Position numbers and translations under genes: made by a program. DNA of 64,000 bases from Thereva unica (lineage: Eukaryota; Arthropoda; Insecta; Diptera; Therevidae), in contig OX465281.1 of assembly GCA_949987705.1 (NCBI GenBank), forward strand, positions 220,753,978 to 220,817,977, read 5' to 3'. Positions 44,161-54,960 of this stretch are shown piece after piece (positions within the stretch are counted from its first letter, which is position 1; the number at the start of each line of letters is the position of its first letter). Below the pieces are notes generated by a model. It had not been told where the DNA came from and ran no database searches. It saw nothing but the letters and a program-made list of their open reading frames with translations.

Positions 44161-45537
44161 ATTGATTACGTTGGACCAATACTATTTCAGATACCATCTG
44201 ATCAGATAATATTATCCCCCCCAAGAATTGTTTCTGGATCCACCCTGAGAAATGCCCTAGAGGAGGCTAAGGTTCGATTTAGGCTATAGCGCCATTGAAT
44301 ATATGGATGGATGAATCATCGCTAGAATAGCTTAGAACAATGAAATAACATTGGGCCTCTTATGCCGACCCTGAAGAGATATTGCCAGAATTGCAGAAAT
44401 CATCACCGGACATTGACCCAAAGAGATCATTCTGCCAAACTGGGTATTTCAAACAACGTCTGTTGCCATCGCTGTGTACTTAAATATGTGTTTTCTGTGT
44501 AAATGCCCCGCTACAGCCAAAGCTAGACTTAAAAGGGGTCTCTACGACTAGCTAAATACAGGTATATTAGACAACGAGGCTTTGAAGTTAAATTTAAGTC
44601 AATCATGTCGAACTAAATGAAATTATTACTAGGGGTAGAAAAATAACTCATATTATTAGAAAATATCATAATAATAAAGCCGACAGTTTTTGCATAAGGA
44701 ACGTCTATACTTACACTTTGCAAGATGCTCTATTACTTACAACTGACATTAATTGTCACCAAAGCTGACATCAATTGTCACCAAACCTGGACAAATTTCA
44801 GTTTTTTTTATCTAAACTACGGACGGTTTTATTCTTACTTAATTACAGTCTTTAGCTAGCTACTTGTTAACAAGTCGATCAACAGCCACTCATACGTACG
44901 TACGTTAAGTACGTCCACCTTCATTAAATCACTAAAAATATATTCCGCTAAATGAATGCAGTCGCTTCAATTACAATTTTTTTTTTACATATTTACAAAT
45001 GCTCTTTAGGACAAATTGAGTGAAAGTATGTACACAGTTGTAACTTACATAAAATTGTTTTAAGAGTATTTTGTTTAAGTATATAATTTTTGATAACCAT
45101 TATGACTGCGTTCTTTTTACACTGAATCAAGGCAATTTTGTTTTAGCCAGAATGAGAAATTTTTTTAACTTATATAATTTTTTTTTGTTTGAATACAATA
45201 ATTGTTGTAATATTTTTAATGACTTGAAAAAGAATAAAAGATATAATCACTTACTTTTTTTCTTAAAATGTGAAATGTTAGCACTTATCGCAATCTGTAT
45301 TTACTATATACAAAAGGAGCTAAAAGATCACCTTGAAAGAGAAAGCATTGTTCTTAATCTTAAACATTTCAGAGATTTTTTGTTGTTTTTCCTGGGGTAG
45401 TCCCTTAAAAGACTACAAGAGGGTAACATGTCGGCTTTTGCCTGTTAAGGATTTTTTTTGTTTTGTTGTAGGCTTGTGTTTTTTTTTGTGTGGGTGAAGT
45501 GGATTTCCCGACATGCATTTACTTTTCTAGGATTCCT
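44161..45537. other. Probable 3' flank/UTR of the minus-strand host gene
   Basis: No TE feature is recognised. On the minus strand after the stop codon the sequence is A-rich. One AATAAA is visible near 44829-44835, and ATTAAA near 45215. Either could be the poly(A) signal, which I cannot decide. Confidence 0.35.
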
Positions 45538-46908
45538 TTATCTCTCGATGGTAATACAGCGTTTTTCGAGGCCCTCGTTGAAGGAATTGTCGAATATCTC
45601 ATCCTCTACCCACGTCTCTAACGTCGTCGAACTTGATCTGGGGCTGGTTTTATTAAAATCCTCACGACGTAAAAGCTGCAACTTTTTATCTCTTGCCTTG
45701 TTCATTTTATTGTCGAACACATCCCACGGATCATCGGAAAGGATTTTAGTCCTTTCGCATGAGTTTCCGTTACCATCCCACTGGCTAAAGAACCTGTTCG
45801 GCAAATTATCAACAGACGGCAGGTGGGTATCTGATGTGTAGAGTTCAAAGTTTCCATTAAACTTGTCAAAGTTGCCGTTCTCTTCGTTCCATGACGAGGT
45901 GTAGTGGGGATAAGGAAGTGGATTTACTGGGAAATCCTGCTCTGAAATGCTATTATCTAAGCTTAATGTGGATCGGGATTTTCCAAACGAGATTAAAGTC
46001 CCGTCGCAAGGTGATTTCGGTGAGGAGGATGCACTCTCTGCACTTGACGTCGATGGGGTGTGACGGAGATATTTTTTATTTCTATCGTACTTAACTTTCT
46101 CGAACACGACCTTCTTGAAGTCGAAATCAGTGTATTCGCCATGGCATGCGGTTACGTTTTCATTGGCGTCCTCCTCAAGGATATTAAAGTTGGCTGTGCG
46201 ACAGCACCTTCTGACACCATTATTGTCCCGAGTGCTATAAATTCTGGGGCTTAGTGAATTGCGGAAGTTCTGTGCAGCAAGATTCAAGCAACTATCGAAC
46301 TTCTCAATTAAATTTTGCGCCACAATAAAGCTAGTCGTTTCTGTTTTATGGTCGCTACAATTGATGCTGGGTTTCTTTTCAGCATCCCCACTCTTAACGC
46401 TTGCCAAACCACTATTAAAACTTGGCTTTGCCACAACTGTGCAGTTGTTATTGCACGTTTTATTAATTCGTTCTTGGGTGCGTTCATTTAATCCAATATA
46501 GACTTTGCTACCACCAATTGAACACATTCCATCTCCTTCGTTGGACGATTTGTTCTGAGATTTTGTAGTTTGTTTCCTTGAACGTGCGGGCTGCTCCTCA
46601 GCAGCATCTAAGGAGCAAAAGTTTTTGCTATCGCTATCTACTCGGACATATGAAGTCCCTTTGGCTGTGAAAATCCTTGGGGAAATGCGGAACATGTTAC
46701 ATTCGTTTTCATCGCACGAACCATCATCAGAAAAGCTTGAATTTATGGCATTGACATGCTGATTAGATTCTCTGCTGCCGCAAGAATTTTGCGGGCTATT
46801 ATCGCTATTAGTTCTGTTCCTCTGCTGGGTATATCTGGCTGATTGACCTCCAATCCTTAGGGGAATGCTCGGTGGTTCAGATGTGTTGAAACTTATTTTA
46901 CGAAAGAG
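45538..46908 (-). CDS. Terminal coding exon of an unidentified host gene (456 codons)
   Basis: The frame stays open from 46908 to the stop at 45538 and does not resemble any TE protein. An ATG occurs at 46695, but the frame continues 71 codons upstream to CTCTTTCGTAAAATAAG, directly preceded by TTGTTATATATTTTCAG, a good 3' splice site (AG at 46909-46910). I therefore read this as a phase-0 terminal exon. The product segment is Ser/Asn-rich and probably disordered: a Lys/Arg/Asn-rich first third, STSSAESASSSPKSP in the middle, then aromatic-rich PLPYPHYTSSWNEENGNF. The C-terminus is conserved-looking: SDDPWDVFDNKMNKARDKKL, LRREDFNKTSPRSSSTTLET, and acidic WVEDEIFDNSFNEGLEKR. I cannot identify the gene. 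Upstream exons should lie at higher coordinates, possibly outside the window. An intronless start at 46695 is the alternative. Confidence 0.78.
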   Translation of the reverse strand, partial: LFRKISFNTSEPPSIPLRIGGQSARYTQQRNRTNSDNSPQNSCGSRESNQHVNAINSSFSDDGSCDENECNMFRISPRIFTAKGTSYVRVDSDSKNFCSLDAAEEQPARSRKQTTKSQNKSSNEGDGMCSIGGSKVYIGLNERTQERINKTCNNNCTVVAKPSFNSGLASVKSGDAEKKPSINCSDHKTETTSFIVAQNLIEKFDSCLNLAAQNFRNSLSPRIYSTRDNNGVRRCCRTANFNILEEDANENVTACHGEYTDFDFKKVVFEKVKYDRNKKYLRHTPSTSSAESASSSPKSPCDGTLISFGKSRSTLSLDNSISEQDFPVNPLPYPHYTSSWNEENGNFDKFNGNFELYTSDTHLPSVDNLPNRFFSQWDGNGNSCERTKILSDDPWDVFDNKMNKARDKKLQLLRREDFNKTSPRSSSTTLETWVEDEIFDNSFNEGLEKRCITIER

Positions 46909-47962
46909 CTGAAAATATATAACAAAAAAAAATCTGGGTTAAGTTTACTTCTAGTTGAGTGCAAATTAGAAAGAAGAAAGTTAAATTCAGTCTTTGACCG
47001 TTTAGTCGATGAAAAACCTAAGATAAAATGGAACTGAGAAGTGTTTCTTGAATTCGAATGGTTCCCGATGCAGCTCATGCATTTTAATTATATATTAAGC
47101 TAAAGCAGAAAAAAAAAAATAAAAAAATCAAATGTTTGTTGAATAAAGGTAAAAACTTATTACGTCTGCGAAAACATCAACCTATTAAAAATTATATAAC
47201 AGATAACATAATAATATGCAATGGGGTCATATTTTTCACAGCAATACATTATCTGTTTACCTCTAAAACTTCATTTCTAGTTAAATATCCTCGGAGTTTA
47301 CATTGCCAAAACAATTGTACAAAAGTTGGCATTCAGTCAAAAAAATTTCGGCGAAGTGTGTCAGTGGAATAATCATCAATCCTTATTTATTTAGATGTTT
47401 AATAAAATATCAGATATCTCGAAAAGTTGCCATCGTTTTTATAATGACTATGACTATAAGTACATTTCGGCCAAATAATTTGTTTATAACAGTTCTGTAA
47501 AAATATTTATTTTGACCAGCGTGATAAATTATTTCTTGTTCTTTTACCGCACACTGCTGGTGGGCTGCAGCAATTGACATATAGGAATGGGCTGCATAAT
47601 AAGCAAAATCCCATACAAAAAATGGCACCAACAGCTATTATTGTCTCCCTCCCACGTTAAATTCCTATGGACTTTAGTCGAAATAAAACACATTGTTCAG
47701 TGCATTTGTTGAAACCCTGGCTGGAACACTGACATATAGAATGGACTGCTCAACAGAAAATTTTCGTGGTTCCAATTCGTTCCATAGGTGGCAAACCTTT
47801 TTTCACTGACAGTGACAGTGTAAATTACAATTTTTTATTTTCATATTTGGAAAATTGAAACGAAATAAATATTTTGTTAAAAAATAACAAATACAATTTT
47901 CATGATTTTCCCCCTTAAAATACATTTTTTTTCTCAGTTACTTTTATCAGTCTTTATGTTAA
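46909..47962. other. Probable intron of the minus-strand host gene
   Basis: Begins (minus strand, 3' end) with the polypyrimidine tract and CAG acceptor at 46909-46925. The rest is AT-rich with no recognised exon or TE. How far the intron extends rightward is unknown. Confidence 0.45.
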
Positions 47963-48010
47963 ACTAACTGGAACCCAGTGCACCTCGATGCACCCATAAG
48001 CCAATAGTAT
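47963..48010. repeat. Dispersed repeat terminus, copy 2
   Basis: ACTAACTGGAACCCAGTGCA followed by CCCATAAGCCAATAGTAT, matching 22538-22585. Confidence 0.55.
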
Positions 48011-48149
48011 GGCGTGCGCCAAAACAATTGGGAATTTCAAAATTGTTCAAAAGTGTCACTCCGTTCGTTTAAAAAACCCAAATCACCCGCTTATTTATAT
48101 TCCCAATCACAATTCAAATGTCTCACTGCCATTCTTGTCGTGGTCAGAT

Positions 48150-48293
48150 GCTATGGGAGTAGTACCGATGGCATACTTGAGGTATGGGGTAATTACTTAA
48201 CAGACTTGTTCAAAGATAACATAACCCTGATGCCGGAAGAAACAGATAACCTAATTATGATTGACCCAGAAAAAAAGTGTCAGAGCCTACAAT
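48150..48293 (+). pseudogene. Retrotransposon linker fragment (between EN and RT)
   Basis: Encodes SSTDGILEVWGNYLTDLFKD followed by NITLMPEETDNLIMIDPEKK. The inverted counterpart at 52480-52640 encodes SSTDGILEIWANYLTDLFKD. This wording fits the EN-RT linker of RTE-like ORF2. The fragment is cut at the hAT-like terminus at 48294. Confidence 0.6.
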
Positions 48294-49039
48294 CAGTGTT
48301 GCCAGATCATTATTGCGTTTCTCCCCTGAGTACCCCACAATTAGCTGGTGCGTTTCATTTTGATTGCAGTACGTTCGCCGATGGAGTTCGGCCCAAATCG
48401 GCGTAGTTAAAGCTACCCCAGCCCCTATTGTGGTGTATCATCATCTACGCTGATGTGCATCCAACTACGCCGACGTACTTACTACTGCATTTTCCAAATA
48501 AAAGCTTAAACAAAACCAATCTGCTTCGTTCACTCCGCTCGTTTTTCTGTGTTTTTCTTTGACGTTCCGTTCGCTTGATTGTTGCTACCACTCCGTTCGT
48601 CTCATGGAAAGTTTATGGAAATGTCGATTTTCCAACCTTTAAAAACGGACGGAACGGATTGGTTCTATTTTCCGATTTTTTCTGTTCTCGATTTGTCAAC
48701 TGTCAAAAGAAAAAGGATTTTGCTGCGCTGCCTGCTCCTACAAATCTTCTTCTTTAAACTCCTTTAATCCCTCATGGGACATAGGGCGGAAACAGTTGCC
48801 CTCCAGCGGACTCTGTTTTGCGCGACTACAAATCTGATGGAGCATAAAAAATGAGAATTTTCAAGCCAGAGCAGGACAATTGAGAGCAGAAAAGAGCTGC
48901 CAAAAAGACTCAATAAACGCAAATTGCTCATTTTTTCGCAGTCATCGAATACACCACATGTATCTCTTGAAGCTGGTCACTTGATTTGGAAAAGGTCGGC
49001 CCATTCAAACGTCAAATCTAGTGACCAGTGCTAAACCTG

Positions 49040-49400
49040 TATAAATTTTTAAAAAATATATTGATAATTTTGTCGAGGATTTCAACAACAAAATCACGTT
49101 TGAAAACATTTCTGAAGGAAAGAGACTCATAATCATTGTCTTTGGCGTTAAAACAAACCGTATTCATTCAGTCAATATTGACATTCTATTGCGCAGCTTA
49201 TCTTTAACAACTTTTGCAATGGAAAATACCCTCTCAACTGAGGCATTTGAAAATAACAACGACAACAAAAGAGTTGCAATTTTGCAAATACCGTTATATA
49301 TCTAGGCTCATTCCCAGCATCCACTTCTTCAAGAACTTTTACCCAGAACCCCCATTTCTTATTTCAAAACGATGAAGGATAATTGATAATTTCGAGGACA
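49040..49400 (-). pseudogene. hAT transposase C-terminal (dimerisation) fragment
   Basis: The minus strand gives FWVKVLEEVDAGNEP and then, after a frame change, SNASVERVFSIAKVVKDKLR and NRMSIL at about 49260-49180. This is the SNA-x-VERxFS box of the hAT C-terminal dimerisation domain. Downstream, VCFNAKDND fits the family tail. The frameshifts and the absence of the upstream catalytic region show it is dead. Confidence 0.8.
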
Positions 49401-49742
49401 AATCTTTTATATAGGATTTTATCTGCGGTGAAGCTGAGGGAGTGAAAATGCTGATTTTCTCTAAATGGAAGCTACTCTTTAGTACCTTTTGAAAGAGAAA
49501 GAAGAAGAAATACCACTTCCTTTAGTTTGATCAAAAAATCTGCATCGTGGTTTGACTGAAAACAAAGTATACCGATCGCAATTTTTACTAAATTCATTCA
49601 TATCATATCCAAAGTCGATATATTCGACCGGCGTCAAGTAGTTGCGAAATGGGGATTAACTGAACCAGTTTCTGTCGATTATTTTCAACTATTGTGGGAC
49701 AACTATTATTTTCTAAATTGACTCGACTAAATCAGTAGATAA

Positions 49743-50404
49743 CACAGGCCTGCAAAAAACAGATCATTTTTTTTTCTTTTCAATTTAATAGTCGTATCCT
49801 AAGTATTTTTTCGCGCTGAATCCGAATCCGTTGACCAAATTGCCCTATCACGTCAGGATTTTGAGCAATCCTAACCTAAAAGTGCCAAAAAGCGTGTTTT
49901 TTGCACCTTTGCGCGTTAAATATCTCAAAACTATGGAATGATAGGGAAATCTGACAACGGGATCGTTTTCAGCATGCCAAAATCTACAGAAAACAATGTC
50001 GAAAGCGTGAAATTTGAAAAAACCTTTTTTTGTAATACTGAAAAGAAAAACTTCGGTGCAACGATGATATCATGTGTTAATAAAAATCGTCGATTTCGCG
50101 CCAAGAAGTTTTTCTTTTCAGTAGTACAAAAAAAGTTTTTTCAAATTTCACGCTTTCGACATTGTTTTCTGTAGATTTTGGCATGCTGAAAACGATCCCG
50201 TTGTCAGATTTCCCTATCATTCCATAGTTTTGAGATATTTAACGCGCAAAAGTGCAAAAAACACGCTTTTTGGCACTTTTAGGTTAGGATTGCTCAAAAT
50301 CCTGACGTGATAGGGCAATTTGGCCAACGGATTCGGATTCAGCGCGAAAAAATTCTTGGGATATGACTATTGGACTGAAAAGAAAAAAACCTTGCAGGCC
50401 TGTG
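49743..50404. mobile_element. Foldback element, 662 bp, TAA flanks
   Basis: Almost the whole element is a palindrome. CACAGGCCTGCA starts it and TGCAGGCCTGTG ends it, with long, nearly matching arms (for example TTTTTTCGCGCTGAATCCGA left and its complement right) around a short centre near 50060-50095. TAA is at 49740-49742 and 50405-50407. The ORF 49938-50174 is incidental. Confidence 0.85.
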
Positions 50405-50955
50405 TAATATACCTAAAATTTGCATTCCCCTAGAAACTCCCCTACCAGTTTTTCTCCCCTGAACTTCCCCTGGCGAACTAAAATTACCCTAAATTTAGGG
50501 GAGATTCCCCTGATCTGGCAACACTGGCGAAGGTACTGGACTATATACACAATTAGCAGAAGCACGTTCTAGATTCGATTTTGAGGATGATTTTTTTGAT
50601 TGTAAAAAACGAAATACTTTTGATTTATAAAAATCGAATTTTCTAAGAATTTTAATTCCAATCTGGGAGCCTAATTTAATTTTAAGTTCTTAAGAAACCT
50701 TTACTGTTCTTCCACAACCTCCACTTCTTCTATATGTAAGGTAGTACATCCCAACAGGAAAAAGAGTAACGTTGGATGTCTCTTAGGAGAGGTATTTATA
50801 CCTACGAAATATTTTCCTTTGTCATGATTTTAACATTTGCATGTCATTTGAAGAGATGTTTCCTTCTGACCTCCAAAACCTCCAAAAAACCTAAAGAGAT
50901 CACTCCTATAAAACTCCCGATAGAGTTGAGTTGGAGTACTCCCGTAAAATTAGCT

Positions 50956-51207
50956 GGGGCGGGTTCGTGTATGGCGAACGACGATAACCGAACGAAAAGA
51001 AATTGAAGTCGAAAAATTTTGTCGACAAAAATTTTAGCGTTCGCATAGGTCGAAAGAAAATTGTTCGTGTCCTAATGCAAAAACTCGATAACCCAAAAGC
51101 TTTCGAGTGCCTTTCGTCGGCTTCAGTCGAAAATTTTCAATTTTTTCGACTTACGCGAACCCGAGACGAAAAAAATTTTTCGTTTTCGACATACACGAAC
51201 CGGCCCC
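50956..51207. mobile_element. MITE with GGGGC-GGTTCGTGTATG ends
   Basis: The left end GGGGCGGGTTCGTGTATG pairs with the right end CATACACGAACCGGCCCC. The interior has repeated TCGAAAAATTTT and TTTTCGAC words in opposite orientations. No transposase; target duplication unclear. Confidence 0.7.
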
Positions 51208-52479
51208 TGTGTTGACTGAAATTGGAGATCTCGTCTTGAGTTCCAAGGGGGTATGAAATGAAGGTCTCCTTTTTAGCTTACCATTATTTCTGGGAAAATT
51301 TTGCATAAGAAAAGAATATATTTACTTATTTCAAACATTTTTAATTTAAAATTGTTTTTAACTAATTAATTTGAGTGCACAATTTCTTCACTGCACTTCG
51401 CGCTGCGGATAGATACAGAATGACGCAATCCGAATAAAGCAGAAGTCCGAGTACTCACGAGTACGAAATAGTAAGAAAAAGCAGAAAAGGAACTCATCGC
51501 GTAATGAAACAGGAACGCTCTAATTAATGACTGAAACCCTATCTGCGATAGTTCCTTTATTCATCCTCTAGGAAGGTCTTCCAAATTTCCTTTTTTAACT
51601 CCAATGAACGCGAAATTTTTGCAAGGTCTCGAAACTGTATAGTAGAATTAAAGTTGGCCATCGGTGGAGTTTTAAACTGCTGGCCATTTCCAGAATTATA
51701 TTTCCATTCCGCCTCATTATGGATCAATGTTTTTTTTTTCAATATGGTGGAAAAAAACGCTCATGATAACGTCAGAAACCCTTCCGGCCTTTATTTGTTA
51801 GTTTTGCATCTCAAATACCAACAGCATATTAATGGGTTTGCCCACGAACAAAAAGCTCAAAGGATAATGTTCTGCTGCAAAAACTCTCCACAAACATTAA
51901 AAGTTGCCGTTCTCAATTTTCCAAAGCGACCAGGCTCTCTACGGAAAATAACAATCGTTGCCAAATCCATTGTTAAATCTGTGCTAAGAGGTGGATTGCA
52001 TAAGGAGAAGTCGGGAAAATTTTTCATTGTTGTATCGGGAAGGAGTTTCCTCCTTGAAAACAAAATCAGAGCAGTTTCGGGAACAACACTTAGATAGTAT
52101 TGAAAAAAAATAAATTATTGTAATCGAGTACAAGAGGAATGATAATAATTCTTCCAATCTTGCACGAACGACACTTTTAATTTTCCTGGGCATTCATGCC
52201 AGGGGAGCTTTCGTCTAAGGATCCGGTTATATCATAGTAGGTCTAGTAAAAATTTCATGGTGTTTTCACGATAGATAGTTATGTTTCACAGTGTGTTTAA
52301 CCTGCAGTTTAGCAGTCACTTTCTTTGTGGAATGGGACAATTGTGCCTATATACTCTTCTCCCCGTATTTTTCTGCTTATCCATAGTTTGAAAATGAGAA
52401 AATGCACTTAAGATTCCTATGTGTTTATATCATCTTAATATGATTTTTTAGTTTTCTATGGCATTTTCAACTGCTTCTA
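51208..52479. other. Non-coding, one unassigned ORF
   Basis: ORF 51654-52097 (+, 147 aa) has no recognised domain, and opposite-strand ORFs overlap it. No element ends were identified. Confidence 0.35.
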
Positions 52480-52750
52480 TTGTTGGCTCTGGCACTTTTT
52501 TCTGGGTCAATCATAATTTGGTTACCCGTTTCTTCCGGTATCAGGGTTATGCTATCTTTGAACAAGTCTGTTAAGTAATTAGCCCATATCTCAAGTATGC
52601 CATCGGTACTACTAACTATAGCACCATCCTTACTTCTTTCCATGGTGCAGGTGGGTTGCTATTCTTTCTTTATCATGCTTAATTTTTTTAAGAAACTCCT
52701 AGCGTTTTTACTACTGTACTTTTCATTAATTGCTTGATTCTATTTCTGAA
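52480..52750 (-). pseudogene. Retrotransposon linker fragment, inverted counterpart of 48150-48293
   Basis: The minus strand encodes SSKNARSFLKKLS (about 52715-52675), SSTDGILEIWANYLTDLFKD and SITLIPEETGNQIMIDPEK. It stops where the plus-strand RTE-like copy starts at about 52757. Confidence 0.6.
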
Positions 52751-52756
52751 TGGGGG

Positions 52757-53830
52757 AGCGAATGGCTAACAGAGACCTCGTAAGGTGGTGGCACCCGATT
52801 TGTTACTTCTGTCAAAACCCGAGAACATTCACTGCAGACAAACACCTAGCAGCTTTGTTAGCAAGTCCTAGTCCCACCTCTTGGTGGTGCCCCCTGGGGT
52901 ACTACTTCGGAAGGAACTAACGGGTGACGGGCGAATGGCGAGTTCTCTGTGCCAAAAAACAGAGTTTTAAGTCGGTTCCATAAAAATAGCATTGCTACGA
53001 ATCGGCAAACAATGCATCAGAACCGGATGGCCAACACGACGACGACCTTTGCTTTTCGAACTATGACACGAATCGGATCATGGAATGTGATGCTTGCTGA
53101 TGGACGGCTGACTGAAGTCCTCAACCAGATGAATCGATATAAAATCAAGAAGATGGGACTCAAGGAAATCGAGATCAGATGGACCGACGACGGTGAGCTC
53201 TTCTTATATTCTGATAAAAACGAAACTGAAAGCCGTATTAGTGGCGTTGGTGTAATACTCACCAGTTTCTGAGAGGATTTTTACCGTGCGCCTGCGTACC
53301 AGACTAAGAAGTACTACGCTAATCCAATGCTATGGTCCAACTGAAGACGCAGACGACGACATCAAGGACAAGTTCTATATGCGGCTGAATGTTTTAATGG
53401 GTGACCTAAACGTATAGATCGGCCCCAACAACACCGGACTTGAACACACAATTGGAAATCAAGGCATAGGCCAGGACACTAACGGCAACTGTAAGCTTTT
53501 CATGGATTTCTGTAGCTCCCACAAACTTATGGGAGGTGGAACTTACTTTTGTCACAAGAAGATACACAAGGAGATCTAGATATCACCCGAGGGTAGAACG
53601 AGAAACCAGATAGATCACGGGTCCGCAGAAGGAGAACTATTCTAGAGGATGTCAAGAGCTTTAGGGGAGCAGACACTACCATTTGGTTGTAGCAACTATT
53701 CGCCTCAAAATCGAAACAATCAGAAACGTCCAATGCGATGCCACCAACCATAGACGGTTTAAGGTAGTCCTTCTGCGGGACAGCATTAAAAGGCGAGAAT
53801 TTGCTAGGAAATTCCAACAAACTTTAAGCC
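52757..53830 (+). mobile_element. RTE-like retrotransposon 5' half, decayed
   Basis: The 5' region matches the minus-strand copy ending near 10240 (ACTTCTGTCAAAACCCGAGA, GCAGACAAACACCTAGCAGC). EN pieces are RIGSWNVMLADGRLTEVLNQ (52949-53272), then MGDLNV (about 53397), LEHTIGNQGIGQD and GGGTYFCHKKIHKE (53430-53570), then RNQIDHG and VVATIRLKIETIRNVQCDAT (53683 on). Frameshifts are frequent. It stops at about 53830, before RT, where unrelated repeats begin. Confidence 0.78.
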
Positions 53831-53929
53831 GAAATTTTCAACGTATTTTGAGTTATTTTCAGCATTTTAAGCATAAATTTGAGAAGAGGTATATATGAAT
53901 GTGTGTGTATGGGAGCGTACGTATGGGGT

Positions 53930-54500
53930 CATTTTTTCCTTCACGATATCGTGCGAACCAAAAGAGATAACGACTTCGTTGATATGTCGTTCGAAACGTA
54001 CGAACGGAAATATGATCTGAAAAGATTTTCATAAATTTCGGTCGGGTCGTTTTTTATTGTTTAAACGATGTAAGTAATTTTTCTACCTACACGATATCGG
54101 GTGAACCAACAATGATACCGACTTCGTTGATGTGCCGATCTACGCGTATTACTGAAGCTAAGCTGAAAACATTTTCATAAAATTCGATCCACCGGTTTTT
54201 TGTTTCATCGACGTACATTATTTTTATACCTACACGATATCTCGTGGACGATATCAACATTGTCGAGATGCCATTCGAAGTGTATTAATGAAAGTATGAT
54301 TTTAAAAGAGTTGTAAAAAATTGGTTTGGCGGTTTTTTGTTTTGTTTCAACGACGGACGTGACTATTTTATCTGCACGATATCGCTTAAACTAAGAATGA
54401 CATTGACTTCTCTGAGGTGCCGACTAAAGTATATTAACGAAAACATACTCTGAAACAAGTTTCATAACATTTGGTCGAGCCTTTTTTTGTTTAAATTGTA
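53930..54500. repeat. 145-bp tandem repeat array, four units
   Basis: CACGATATC words start at 53942, 54090, 54233 and 54375 (spacing 148, 143, 142). Each is followed by a GTGAACCAA-like word, GATGCCG, TATTAACGAAAA, TTCATAAAATTCGG and GGTTTTTTGTTT. Related to 27027-27320 and 6341-6620. Confidence 0.82.
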
Positions 54501-54719
54501 AAATCATTATAATGATCTGGGTAAATGAGACCTCTCCTCCCTTCCCCTATACTATTTATACGCTTTGTATTAGCAATTAGCTTCACCTGTATGTTGTATG
54601 TAAACAAATCTTGCAGCTTGATTTTCACCCACTTCCGTGTAACCGATCAAGTTCAAATTGTGCACATATGTATATTTCGCGTGAAAATGCAATCTCACCA
54701 TTTTGTAAAAATATCAAGA

Positions 54720-54960
54720 TGGCGGTTCCAATATGGCGACCGAATTTCGCTCTCCGCCCCCCGATATGGGTATCAAATGAAAGGATATAACAAATAGAAT
54801 ACTATTAGCGGGGTGGTGTCAATCAAAATTCAAAATGGCGGCCAATGCAAAATGGCGGATTACTTTTTTCTTGACAACGCGCCCGGTATGGGTATCAAAT
54901 GGAAGTGTATGACGGGTATAGTACAATATGGCGGTCACTACAAAATGATATATGATCGAT
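54720..54960. repeat. Diverged relatives of the 128-bp repeat
   Basis: GATATGGGTATCAAATGAAA (about 54763) and GGTATGGGTATCAAATGGAA (about 54885) with AAAATGGCGGATTAC between. This is the same word order as the arrays at 10760 and 62990, but more diverged. Confidence 0.65.

Larger units (their letters stand above)
48294..50526 (-). mobile_element. Degraded hAT element with CAGTGTTGCCAGATCA termini
   Basis: The left end CAGTGTTGCCAGATCATT and the right end TGATCTGGCAACACTG are inverted over 16 bp, a common hAT end. Minus-strand transposase remains lie between. The 8-bp flanks do not match (CCTACAAT against GCGAAGGT), so the two ends could come from different copies, or a rearrangement followed insertion. 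A 662-bp foldback element lies inside, and 48530-48615 carries a small dispersed repeat. Confidence 0.68.

Noticed and set aside
51654..52097. 147-residue plus-strand ORF
   Set aside because: No domain recognised and overlapped by antisense ORFs; not enough support for a gene.
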